The notes beneath the pieces were generated by a model that saw nothing but the letters and a program-made list of their open reading frames with translations, did no database searches and was not told the DNA's origin. From positions 1 through 32,592 of the forward strand of contig JAUNWI010000018.1 in NCBI GenBank assembly GCA_030540395.1: 32,592 nt of DNA, written 5' to 3'. Within the stretch, counting starts at the first letter, position 1; every line of letters starts with the position of its first letter. Positions 1-6,487 of the stretch are shown here, in pieces. A program made the position numbers and the translations under genes. This DNA is from Phascolarctobacterium sp. (GTDB taxonomy: Bacteria > Bacillota > Negativicutes > Acidaminococcales > Acidaminococcaceae).

Positions 1-139
1 GTCCCCAACTAAAGGGCAGGTTGCCTACGCGTTACTCACCCGTTCGCCACTAAGATTACCGAAATAATCTCCGTTCGACTTGCATGTGTTAGGCATGCCG
101 CCAGCGTTCGTCCTGAGCCAGGATCAAACTCTCCAATAA
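1..139 (-). rRNA. rrs: 16S ribosomal RNA, 5' end (partial)
   Basis: The complement of 113-132 is the universal 16S 5' motif (AGAGTTTGATCCTGGCTCAG), followed leftward by the conserved GCTGGCGGC and the GTGGCGAACGGGTGAGTAACG block. Only about the first 139 nt are present; the gene runs off the left edge. The 5' end at about 139 is placed by E. coli numbering (motif begins at position 8). The sequence looks like Negativicutes 16S from memory; this was not searched. Transcription is leftward, away from the origin. Confidence 0.97.
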
Positions 140-322
140 AGTTTATTGAAGAACCGATTTGGCTCTTATTATTAAAAGAAATTAATTTGACTTGGTCTCG
201 CGTTCTAAGAACGCTCGACCCGCACATTCGCTTTTTAATAGGTTATTGTTCAGTTTTCAAGGTTCATGTTCATCGCTTTGTTCGTTTCTGTGTCTTTGTT
301 TTCGTCTCTGTATCCCGGCGAC
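140..322 (-). other. rRNA operon leader with boxA-like region and processing hairpins
   Basis: This is the transcribed spacer between the rRNA promoter and the 16S 5' end. The complement of 247-260 reads TTGAAAACTGAACA, a motif commonly seen ahead of rRNA genes in Firmicutes. A perfect 7-bp inverted repeat with a one-base centre lies at 200-214 (GCGTTCT-A-AGAACGC), and another at 134-148 (CAATAAA-G-TTTATTG) straddles the mature 5' end. These probably act in folding or processing of the precursor, which is inference. No coding sequence is credible here. Confidence 0.6.
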
Positions 323-328
323 TTGTAT

Positions 329-357
329 ATAATACCACTCAGCAACTAGAATGTCAA
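329..357 (-). promoter_or_regulatory. rRNA operon promoter
   Basis: On the minus strand a perfect -35 TTGACA (352-357) is followed by a 17-bp spacer and a -10 TATTAT (329-334). Transcription would start near 322, about 180 nt ahead of the 16S gene. Strength and position fit a sigma-70-type rRNA promoter. Confidence 0.88.
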
Positions 358-560
358 CACTTTTTTGTAAGTTTTTTACACTTTTTTGTTCTTTTTTCGT
401 GACACGCTAGGATACGTTGGCAAACAGAGCCGCTTAATTTCTATGCTGACTCATCAGTCAATTTTTCGTAAAAAAACATATTTCCGCCATATTTTTCCTT
501 TACAATATGAGTAAGAAAGGATAACACTGCTAAAATTTACCAAAGAAAGAAGGGATCACG

Positions 561-953
561 ATGTTGAATAATTCTAGGAAGATATTAGCCATCGCTTTGG
601 CAGCCTTGTTCTTGTCCACACCTTTAATGAGCACTGCTTCAGCAGCTGCTCCTGATTTTTCCTCTCCTACGCAATTAGAGCTGCGCAGCAAGCATCACAA
701 TCCGCCTCCTCCTAGCAGAGGTCCTTCTCACAGCATGCGTCACGATGGGCATAGAGGTCCCTCCCACATGGAACGCCATGCTCCAGGCCCCCGTTACGCA
801 AACCACGATAGGGGAAGACGCAATGGCCATCACAAGCCTGCTCCACCACCAAGACATGATAAGCACCATCATCATAGCAGTAGCAATGATAAGTTTATTG
901 GCGGCCTTATTGCCGGTGCTGTAATTGGTGCCGTAATTGCTAATAATACCTAA
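561..953 (+). CDS. Small secreted His/Pro/Arg-rich protein with glycine-zipper tail
   Basis: The 130-aa product has a clear Sec signal peptide (positively charged start, hydrophobic residues about 8-22, likely cleavage after an Ala-rich stretch near 27-29). The mature part is low-complexity and rich in His, Pro, Arg and Gly with a run of four His near residue 102. It ends in a small-residue hydrophobic segment (GGLIAGAVIGAVIA), as in glycine-zipper envelope proteins. A GAAGGG ribosome site lies 7 nt before ATG. The gene is monocistronic: an rRNA unit points away on one side and a terminator follows. I do not recognise a named family. Metal binding or envelope attachment are guesses from composition. 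It is transcribed against the direction of replication. Confidence 0.8.
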   Translation: MLNNSRKILAIALAALFLSTPLMSTASAAAPDFSSPTQLELRSKHHNPPPPSRGPSHSMRHDGHRGPSHMERHAPGPRYANHDRGRRNGHHKPAPPPRHDKHHHHSSSNDKFIGGLIAGAVIGAVIANNT

Positions 954-957
954 AAAC

Positions 958-991
958 AAAAGACCTCTCCGCCCTAAAGCAGAGAGGTCTT
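958..991 (-). terminator. Terminator of the FAD-oxidoreductase operon (bidirectional)
   Basis: A 10-bp stem (AAGACCTCTC, 960-969, with GAGAGGTCTT, 982-991) and 12-nt loop. On the minus strand it is followed by TTTTGTTTTT, a good U-tract for the operon ending at 1006; on the plus strand the T-tract is weaker but may serve the 561-953 gene. Confidence 0.85.
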
Positions 992-1005
992 AATACTTTT
1001 AGCTT

Positions 1006-1383
1006 TTATTGCTCATGCAGCTCCATATCACGGCTAGCGATAATATTTACACCCAAGCCCAGGATGTTTTCTACAATAACATCACCGGTCTTAACGGGAG
1101 CCTGCACTTTAACGCCACGCAGATAGCAAGCGCAATCTAAAATGCGCTCCTTGGGCAGAACGTCAGCAGAAACTACGGGCAAAAGGGGCAGAGCGCCGCC
1201 TTCAATAGCCACGGTAGTAGTCAGCATACGCTTCGGTGCAGTTACTTCGTTTTTAGCGTAAATAGGACCACGGGGGCAGGTATTACCGGTAACATTGGTA
1301 ACATTTCCATCCTCAATGGTAACAGTCAATTCGCAGCCCATGGGGCACATAATGCAGTTCATAACGCGAGTTTCAACAGCCAT
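1006..1383 (-). CDS. DUF1667 family protein (Fe-S-type Cys motif), oxidoreductase partner
   Basis: The 125-aa protein has four N-terminal cysteines (C10, C13, C17, C36: CIMCPMGC then NTCPRG) that resemble an iron-sulfur or zinc ligand set. The rest fits DUF1667, a family found beside GlpA-like FAD dehydrogenases. It is the last gene of a three-gene leftward operon, 12 nt after the FAD/NAD oxidoreductase. A likely role is as the small electron-transfer subunit that couples oxidation of a substrate such as glycerol-3-phosphate to the respiratory chain. This is known only by family context; the substrate is inference. Confidence 0.9.
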   Translation of the reverse strand: MAVETRVMNCIMCPMGCELTVTIEDGNVTNVTGNTCPRGPIYAKNEVTAPKRMLTTTVAIEGGALPLLPVVSADVLPKERILDCACYLRGVKVQAPVKTGDVIVENILGLGVNIIASRDMELHEQ

Positions 1384-1395
1384 TTTATACCCTCC

Positions 1396-2664
1396 TTACA
1401 GTACCAGACCAACAGAAATTTCGTCGCCAATCAAATTGAATTTAGCAGCCGGAATTTCTACAGCAATCATTTCACTGGGTTTAGCCACGGGCAGAGGTCT
1501 ATTCAGCAGCACATTGTCACCGCTCTTAACCACCAGTTTAACCTTGCGGTGGGGAGCAGCTACACGCATGAACAGCTTAATCTTTTCATCAGCCGGAATT
1601 TCGGCAGGCATAGTGATTTGTTGAGGTACGCAGGTACGCACACCATCAATAGCACTAACCTTTACAGTGCGGTTATCGCTGGACAGCTTGCCTTGAGCCT
1701 TTAAAGCTGCATACTTGCCGGCGATTTCTGCTTCCTCGGATACAAAGTCAACCAGGTCATGTACGTGTACAACGTTACCAGCAGCAAAGAAGCCATCCAA
1801 GCTGGTTTCACGATGCTGGTCCACAACAGGGCCATTTGTAAGCGGGTTCATAGCCAAATCCAAGCCACGGCTCAGCTCGTTTTCCGGAATCAGACCAACG
1901 GACAGCAGCACGGTATCGCATTCGATATCAAATTCAGTGCCCGGAATCGGAGTCATGCGCTCGTCAACCTTAGCTACAGTGATACCGGTAACGCGTTTTT
2001 CACCATGAATAGCTACGATGGTGTGGGACAGATACAGAGGAATATCATAGTCATTCAGGCATTGTACGATATTACGGGTCAGACCGTTGGAGAAGGGGCA
2101 GATTTCGAGACAAGCTTGAACCTTGCAGCCTTCCAGGCTCATACGACGAGCCATGATCAGACCAATGTCACCACTGCCCAAAATAACAATCTTGTGACCG
2201 GGCAGATAGCCTTCCATGTTTACCATGCGTTGAGCAGCGCCAGCGGTGAATACACCTGCAGGACGTTCGCCGGGGATGCGAATAGCACCACGGGTACGCT
2301 CACGGCAGCCCATGGTCAGAATAACAGTTTTGCCCTCTAATTTCATCAGGCCCTTTTCAGGGTTTACAGCGATAACAGTTTTATTGCTTTGTACATCCAA
2401 AACCATGGTATCAACCAAGGTTTCGATTTCCGGTTTATCCTTAACCAGCTCAATGCATTTATGAGCATAGCCAGGGCCGGTCAGCTCTTCCTTGAAGTGA
2501 TGCAGGCCAAAGCCATTGTGAATGCATTGTTGCAGAATACCACCTAATTCGCGGTCACGCTCAATAACAATAATCTTCTTAGCGCCATTTTCCCATGCGC
2601 TATAAGCAGCAGAAAGACCAGCAGGGCCGCCGCCGACAATAATTACATCATATAACTGGCTCAT
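1396..2664 (-). CDS. FAD/NAD(P)-binding oxidoreductase, GlpA/GlpB-module partner
   Basis: The 422-aa protein opens with an FAD-binding Rossmann motif (VIIVGGGPAGLSAAYSA, residues about 8-24) and carries a second nucleotide-binding motif (VILGSGDIGLIMARRM, about 160-175), as in pyridine-nucleotide-disulfide oxidoreductases. A CRERTRG segment and a late TAAGN-like motif (FFAAGNVVHVHDLVDFV) complete the fold. There is no obvious redox CxxxxC, so it is not a thioredoxin-reductase-type enzyme. It sits 2 nt after the GlpA-like gene and just ahead of the DUF1667 gene, so the three proteins probably form one membrane-associated dehydrogenase complex. Exact substrate is not shown by the sequence. Confidence 0.92.
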   Translation of the reverse strand: MSQLYDVIIVGGGPAGLSAAYSAWENGAKKIIVIERDRELGGILQQCIHNGFGLHHFKEELTGPGYAHKCIELVKDKPEIETLVDTMVLDVQSNKTVIAVNPEKGLMKLEGKTVILTMGCRERTRGAIRIPGERPAGVFTAGAAQRMVNMEGYLPGHKIVILGSGDIGLIMARRMSLEGCKVQACLEICPFSNGLTRNIVQCLNDYDIPLYLSHTIVAIHGEKRVTGITVAKVDERMTPIPGTEFDIECDTVLLSVGLIPENELSRGLDLAMNPLTNGPVVDQHRETSLDGFFAAGNVVHVHDLVDFVSEEAEIAGKYAALKAQGKLSSDNRTVKVSAIDGVRTCVPQQITMPAEIPADEKIKLFMRVAAPHRKVKLVVKSGDNVLLNRPLPVAKPSEMIAVEIPAAKFNLIGDEISVGLVL

Positions 2665-2666
2665 AC

Positions 2667-4130
2667 TTATTCCTCCCCGCCGTCTACCGGATATTTTTCA
2701 TAGAACATATTGGAATCAGCACGCTCCTTGAGCACCTCGGGAATGGAGATGTTCAGCTCACGAGCCAAAATTTGGGTTACACGGGGACCGCAGAAGCCGC
2801 CTTGGCAACGGCCCATACCTGCGCGAGTACGACGTTTTACGCCATCCACAGTGCGAGCACCAACAGGGGATTTGATTGCTTCCACAATTTCGCCCTCGGT
2901 TACAGTTTCGCAACGGCAGATTACACGGCCATAAAGCTTATCCTCGGCAATCTTAGCAGCTTGCTCAGAGGGAGTCATGCGCACGAAGGATTTCTTCTTG
3001 GGCAGAGCAGCCTTGAAATCAGCCTTAGCAGCTGCGCCGCTTACACGAGCGATTTCCTTAGCAATCAGCTCGCCAACTGCAGGAGCAGCGGTGAGGCCGG
3101 GGGATTGCATGCCAGCAGCATTGTACAGGTTTTCTACCTTGTCGCTGGGACCAAGGATGAAGTCACCAGTACTGGAAACAGCACGCAGGCCGGCAAATTC
3201 GGTAATAGCAGCGCCCATGGGCAGATTCGGAATCAGCTTACGAGCAGATGCCATGATTTCGTTCATGCCATTAGTGGTAACAGCCAAATCTTCCTTGGAC
3301 TCCTGTTCATTAGCATTGGGGCCAATGAAGGTGTTGCCATGGGTGGTGGTGCACACCAAAATACCCTTGGATTTCTTGGTGGGGCAGGGGAATACCACAC
3401 CATAAACCAAGCTGTTGCAGGCAGTTTTATCAAAGAGAATGTATTCGCCTTTACGCGGGGTAATAGTAAAGGTATCGTCGCCAGCCAATTTTGCGATTTC
3501 ATCAGCATAAATGCCGGCAGCGTTAACAACATATTTAGCAGCAAAAACACCCTTAGAGGTTTCTACGCCAGTAATTTTGCCTTCTTCTTTGACGAAGCCC
3601 AAAACCTTGCAGTCACGGATAACCTCAGCACCGTTTTGAACAGCGCATTCTGCAAAGGCAATTGCAGCGCCAAAGGGCCAGCATACACCAGCACTGGGAG
3701 CCCACAGAGCACCCTTAACATTGGTCAGGTTGGGCTCTTGCTCCACAACCTCGTCGTGGCTCAAAATTTGCAGGCCTTCTACGCCATTTTTGCGACCACG
3801 AGCCATCAGCTCTTGCAAAGTCTGCATTTCCTCATCAGTGGTTGCAGCAACCAAGGAACCAGTCCATTTAATATCCAGGTCCAGTTCATGCTCCAGCTCA
3901 TGGTACAGCTTGTTACCACGAACGTTGGTAATAGCCTTCAGACTGCCGGTAGGAGCATCGAAGCCTGCATGAAGAATAGCACTGTTAGCTTTAGTAGTTC
4001 CCAAAGCCACGTCCGGCTCTTTTTCAACCAGTACGCATTTCAGGTCATACTTGGAAAGCTCACGCAAAATAGCAGTACCCACAATGCCGCCACCAATAAC
4101 GACTACATCAGCGGATTTTACAAATTCCAT
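2667..4130 (-). CDS. FAD-dependent glycerol-3-phosphate dehydrogenase-like protein with BFD [2Fe-2S] domain
   Basis: The 487-aa product starts with a DAO-type FAD motif (VVVIGGGIVGTAILREL, residues 10-26) and matches GlpA-like / L-2-hydroxyglutarate-oxidase-like flavoproteins. The C-terminal about 85 residues form a BFD-like domain with C405-x-C407 and C442-x4-C447 (CRC...RCQGGFC), a typical [2Fe-2S] ligand set. GlpA of enterobacteria has the same layout. The ATG is preceded by AAGGAAG. First gene of the operon with the second FAD enzyme and DUF1667. Glycerol-3-phosphate is the likeliest substrate by homology, but other 2-hydroxy acids cannot be excluded. A long antisense frame across this gene is a codon-use artefact. 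Confidence 0.9.
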   Translation of the reverse strand: MEFVKSADVVVIGGGIVGTAILRELSKYDLKCVLVEKEPDVALGTTKANSAILHAGFDAPTGSLKAITNVRGNKLYHELEHELDLDIKWTGSLVAATTDEEMQTLQELMARGRKNGVEGLQILSHDEVVEQEPNLTNVKGALWAPSAGVCWPFGAAIAFAECAVQNGAEVIRDCKVLGFVKEEGKITGVETSKGVFAAKYVVNAAGIYADEIAKLAGDDTFTITPRKGEYILFDKTACNSLVYGVVFPCPTKKSKGILVCTTTHGNTFIGPNANEQESKEDLAVTTNGMNEIMASARKLIPNLPMGAAITEFAGLRAVSSTGDFILGPSDKVENLYNAAGMQSPGLTAAPAVGELIAKEIARVSGAAAKADFKAALPKKKSFVRMTPSEQAAKIAEDKLYGRVICRCETVTEGEIVEAIKSPVGARTVDGVKRRTRAGMGRCQGGFCGPRVTQILARELNISIPEVLKERADSNMFYEKYPVDGGEE

Positions 4131-4172
4131 TCTGTCACTTCCTTGCCGAATTTTCTTGAAAATTACATCTCA

Positions 4173-4181
4173 ATTTTATCA
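4173..4181 (-). promoter_or_regulatory. Possible extended -10 promoter of the GlpA-like operon
   Basis: The minus strand reads TGA-TAAAAT (4181-4173), an extended -10 element about 43 nt ahead of the ATG at 4130. No good -35 is visible at the right spacing, so the call is tentative; transcription could also begin upstream of the hairpin at 4192-4219. Confidence 0.35.
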
Positions 4182-4191
4182 CAAAATCGTC

Positions 4192-4219
4192 AAAAAAAGA
4201 ACTGCCTAAAGCCAGTTCT
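4192..4219 (-). terminator. Intrinsic terminator-like hairpin ahead of the GlpA-like operon
   Basis: A 7-bp stem (AGAACTG 4198-4204 with CAGTTCT 4213-4219) is followed on the minus strand by seven U (4198-4192). It sits about 60 nt upstream of the GlpA-like start and no minus-strand gene precedes it. It may be a leader attenuator or simply an insulator. Confidence 0.55.
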
Positions 4220-4250
4220 GAGTACATTTTTTCAAGTTTTCACCAAAATT

Positions 4251-4266
4251 TGTCCCAAGCGGGACA
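4251..4266. promoter_or_regulatory. Operator-like palindrome between divergent genes
   Basis: A 6-bp inverted repeat with a 4-bp centre, TGTCCC-AAGC-GGGACA, lies in the gap between the leftward GlpA-like operon and the rightward 4452 gene. Its position suits a regulator-binding site; no regulator is identified. Confidence 0.35.
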
Positions 4267-4451
4267 AAAACGTCACCAGTAAAGCAAAATCTTCATGAAA
4301 ATAATTCTTTTTTTGCTGTATGCTCGCAGAATTTTTCCAAATCTTCATTAATCTTTTCTTGAATATATGATAACATATAAGCGAGAACGCATTACTTTGC
4401 TTAGCACAGCCGGCTATACTTGCATGAATTTTGTGGAAAGGATGGGAAATT

Positions 4452-5006
4452 ATGCGCAAAATTCTTATGTTAATCTTCATATTGCTTATTTCGATAACCC
4501 TACCTGCTTTTGCCAAGGAAAAGCAGCAAGCTAAGAATGTAGAAGCTCCTCAACCCGTAGCCGTTCTTAACGAAAGCGAAATGGAGCAGAACTTAGCCAA
4601 TAAGGATATCAGCGAGGATTTGCTTTATATCAAGCTTAAGGATGAACAGGTAGAGGTTTATGAAGGCCTTGCTAAAAATCGCTCCCTCCGCAAGCAGCTC
4701 ATTATTAACCTACCGAACACAGAAATGCTGCGGCTTTATACTACCAATAAAGCAACCTATCAGCAAATGAGCCGCATGCTTCTGGACTACGAGGAGGAGA
4801 ATTATAATTTTAATGGCTATAAAATTATCACCGATGTCGACCAGCCCCGCAAGCTCGAAAACGACACCAAGGTCTATCGTTTTTGGTTTATGAAAATCAA
4901 GCGTGAAAAGGTCAGTCGTAGAGGAGTTAACCTTCCTATAGGTATAGGAATCGGCATTGGTGGGGGACACCACCATCACGGACCTTGGATTGGTGTAGGC
5001 TGGTAA
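4452..5006 (+). CDS. Secreted protein of unknown function with Gly/His C-terminal tail
   Basis: I chose the ATG at 4452 (184 aa) because AAAGGA lies 9 nt upstream and the protein then begins directly with a signal peptide (MRKILMLIFILLISITLPAFA). The mature part is charged and mostly helical-looking (residues 30-150). The end is unusual: alternating Gly-Ile, three Gly, four His and GPWIGVGW. A possible promoter (TTCATT, 16 bp, TATGAT) lies about 75-100 nt upstream. It is monocistronic and closed by the terminator at 5028. I do not recognise a named family. The tail suggests metal binding or envelope contact, which is a guess. It shares signal peptide plus His/Gly richness with the 561-953 protein but no clear sequence similarity. 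Confidence 0.75.
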   Translation: MRKILMLIFILLISITLPAFAKEKQQAKNVEAPQPVAVLNESEMEQNLANKDISEDLLYIKLKDEQVEVYEGLAKNRSLRKQLIINLPNTEMLRLYTTNKATYQQMSRMLLDYEEENYNFNGYKIITDVDQPRKLENDTKVYRFWFMKIKREKVSRRGVNLPIGIGIGIGGGHHHHGPWIGVGW

Positions 5007-5027
5007 ATCTAAAGCAGCAAAAAAGTA

Positions 5028-5060
5028 AAGCGTTCTTCCTAAGCTAGAGGAAGAACGCTT
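5028..5060. terminator. Bidirectional terminator
   Basis: A perfect 13-bp stem (AAGCGTTCTTCCT 5028-5040 with its complement 5048-5060) and 7-nt loop, with T-rich sequence after it on the plus strand (ATTTTAT) and TTTACTTTTTTG on the minus strand. It separates the converging 4452-5006 gene and the MATE gene, whose stop lies only 3 nt away. Confidence 0.9.
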
Positions 5061-5063
5061 ATT

Positions 5064-6404
5064 TTATGCCTTTAATACAACTTCTGGCAATCTTTTAATT
5101 TGGTAGAGAAAATAGGTGAAGCATGCTGAGCGCATAATTTGATCTAGACAAATAGCCACCCAAACGCCAACAATACCCCAATCTAAGTAATATACCGCCG
5201 TCGCAGTCATCATGGGTCGCAAAATAGTAATCAACACAAAGGAAACAACAGCTACAATAGTTGTTTTACCACTACCACGCAAAATACTACCTGTAACCAA
5301 GGTCTGTGAGGTCAAATAAAAATGCCAGGCCACCATTAGCATTACAGTATAGCTTAATGCAAGAGCTTGGGGATCCTTGTTATACAGGGTAAAGATTTCT
5401 TCCCAAAAGATGTGTATCACAAGGCCAAAAATAGTGGCTAAAATAGCACCCCATTGCAAGCCAATACGTCTAAATCTGCGCCACTCAGCATAATCCTGTC
5501 GACCACAAGCTTGTCCAGCAAGTACCATATTAGCTTTAGCAAAACCAAAAATAAAGTCAAAGCCAAAATCACTGATGTTATAGCAAATTGAGTGCACGGC
5601 AAAGGCCAAGGTACCTAAATCAGCTGTTATGCGGGCATAAATAACCATGCCAATCCGCTCCGCTCCCATCTCACTAAAAATGCCTGCAAAAACTGGCTTG
5701 AATTCACGCCAAATTTTTAAATCCGGCAGCTGCCACAGGCCATGGTTAAAGTACTGATTTTTTCCCATAATCCACAGCGTTATCCCCAAGGTAACAAGAG
5801 AACCAATCACTGTGCCAATGGCGGCACCTCGCACCCCCAAGCCAGGAAAAGAGCCTAAGCCTGTTATCAACACAAAATTACAGCAAATATTGACGATATT
5901 ACCAGCCACATTGCTTTTCATAATTACCGAAGTATGCCCGATACCTAATTGAATAGCCTGCACAGCTAGGGAAAGGCAGGAGATATATACGGCAATAGTA
6001 GCAATCAAACCATAGTCCACAGCCAGCTGCACATAATCAGCCTTTGCTCCCATGAGCAACACTAACTCTTCGAAGAAACAGAAAAAGCCTATATGCAAAA
6101 GCCCCATTACTAGTAAGGTAATGGTTAAAGATTGGCGTAACAAGGCTTTGATGCCAGCTACATCTCCAGCACCATATTTACCGGCTGTGAGAATGGTAAA
6201 GGAAGAGGCTAGGGAGCGTGCAAAAGTAAGCAACACTAAGCGTAAGGGCATAAAGATACTCACAGCCGCAATAGCAGTGGAGCCCAAGGCACCCACCATA
6301 ACCAGATCGGCCGCCTGCAGCACGGTCATAAAAATTCCCTCAAAGGCTGCAGGCAAGGCCACTGCCAAATATTTTCTATTGTATTCAGTAGAAAGCCATG
6401 TCAT
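5064..6404 (-). CDS. MATE family efflux transporter
   Basis: The 446-aa protein is hydrophobic throughout, with about 12 predicted membrane segments in two similar halves, the MATE fold. The N-terminal region (ALPAAFEGIFMTVLQAADLVMVG) is typical of MatE repeat 1, and a SGSGK-like LRGSGKTTIVAVVS segment appears in the second half. Such proteins export cationic drugs or metabolites using Na+ or H+ gradients in the inner membrane. Substrate cannot be read from the sequence. The start has AAGGA 10 nt upstream. It follows gyrA in the same direction across a hairpin, so it likely has its own promoter or depends on readthrough. Confidence 0.93.
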   Translation of the reverse strand: MTWLSTEYNRKYLAVALPAAFEGIFMTVLQAADLVMVGALGSTAIAAVSIFMPLRLVLLTFARSLASSFTILTAGKYGAGDVAGIKALLRQSLTITLLVMGLLHIGFFCFFEELVLLMGAKADYVQLAVDYGLIATIAVYISCLSLAVQAIQLGIGHTSVIMKSNVAGNIVNICCNFVLITGLGSFPGLGVRGAAIGTVIGSLVTLGITLWIMGKNQYFNHGLWQLPDLKIWREFKPVFAGIFSEMGAERIGMVIYARITADLGTLAFAVHSICYNISDFGFDFIFGFAKANMVLAGQACGRQDYAEWRRFRRIGLQWGAILATIFGLVIHIFWEEIFTLYNKDPQALALSYTVMLMVAWHFYLTSQTLVTGSILRGSGKTTIVAVVSFVLITILRPMMTATAVYYLDWGIVGVWVAICLDQIMRSACFTYFLYQIKRLPEVVLKA

Positions 6405-6444
6405 TTTCTCTATGTCCTTTTAATTTTTACTTTAACTGATAAGG

Positions 6445-6476
6445 AAAGGCGCTCCCTAACGGGAACGCCTTTTTCT
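6445..6476. terminator. Hairpin between gyrA and the MATE gene
   Basis: Stem AAAGGCG-C-TCCC paired with GGGA-A-CGCCTTT, one internal mismatch and a 4-nt loop. The T-tract is strong on the plus strand (TTTTTCTTTT) and weak on the minus strand (TTTCCTT), so termination of gyrA may be incomplete. Confidence 0.7.
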
Positions 6477-6487
6477 TTTAAATGCTT

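Noticed and set aside
2772..4298. A 508-codon open frame antisense to the GlpA-like gene
   Set aside because: It lies opposite a gene with clear FAD and Fe-S motifs, has a low-complexity Ser/Thr/Asn-rich product with no domain and no ribosome site. It is a codon-use shadow.
4232..4516. A 94-codon minus-strand frame in the gap before the GlpA-like operon
   Set aside because: It overlaps the better-supported secreted-protein gene and its promoter, has no ribosome site and would contain the operator-like palindrome.
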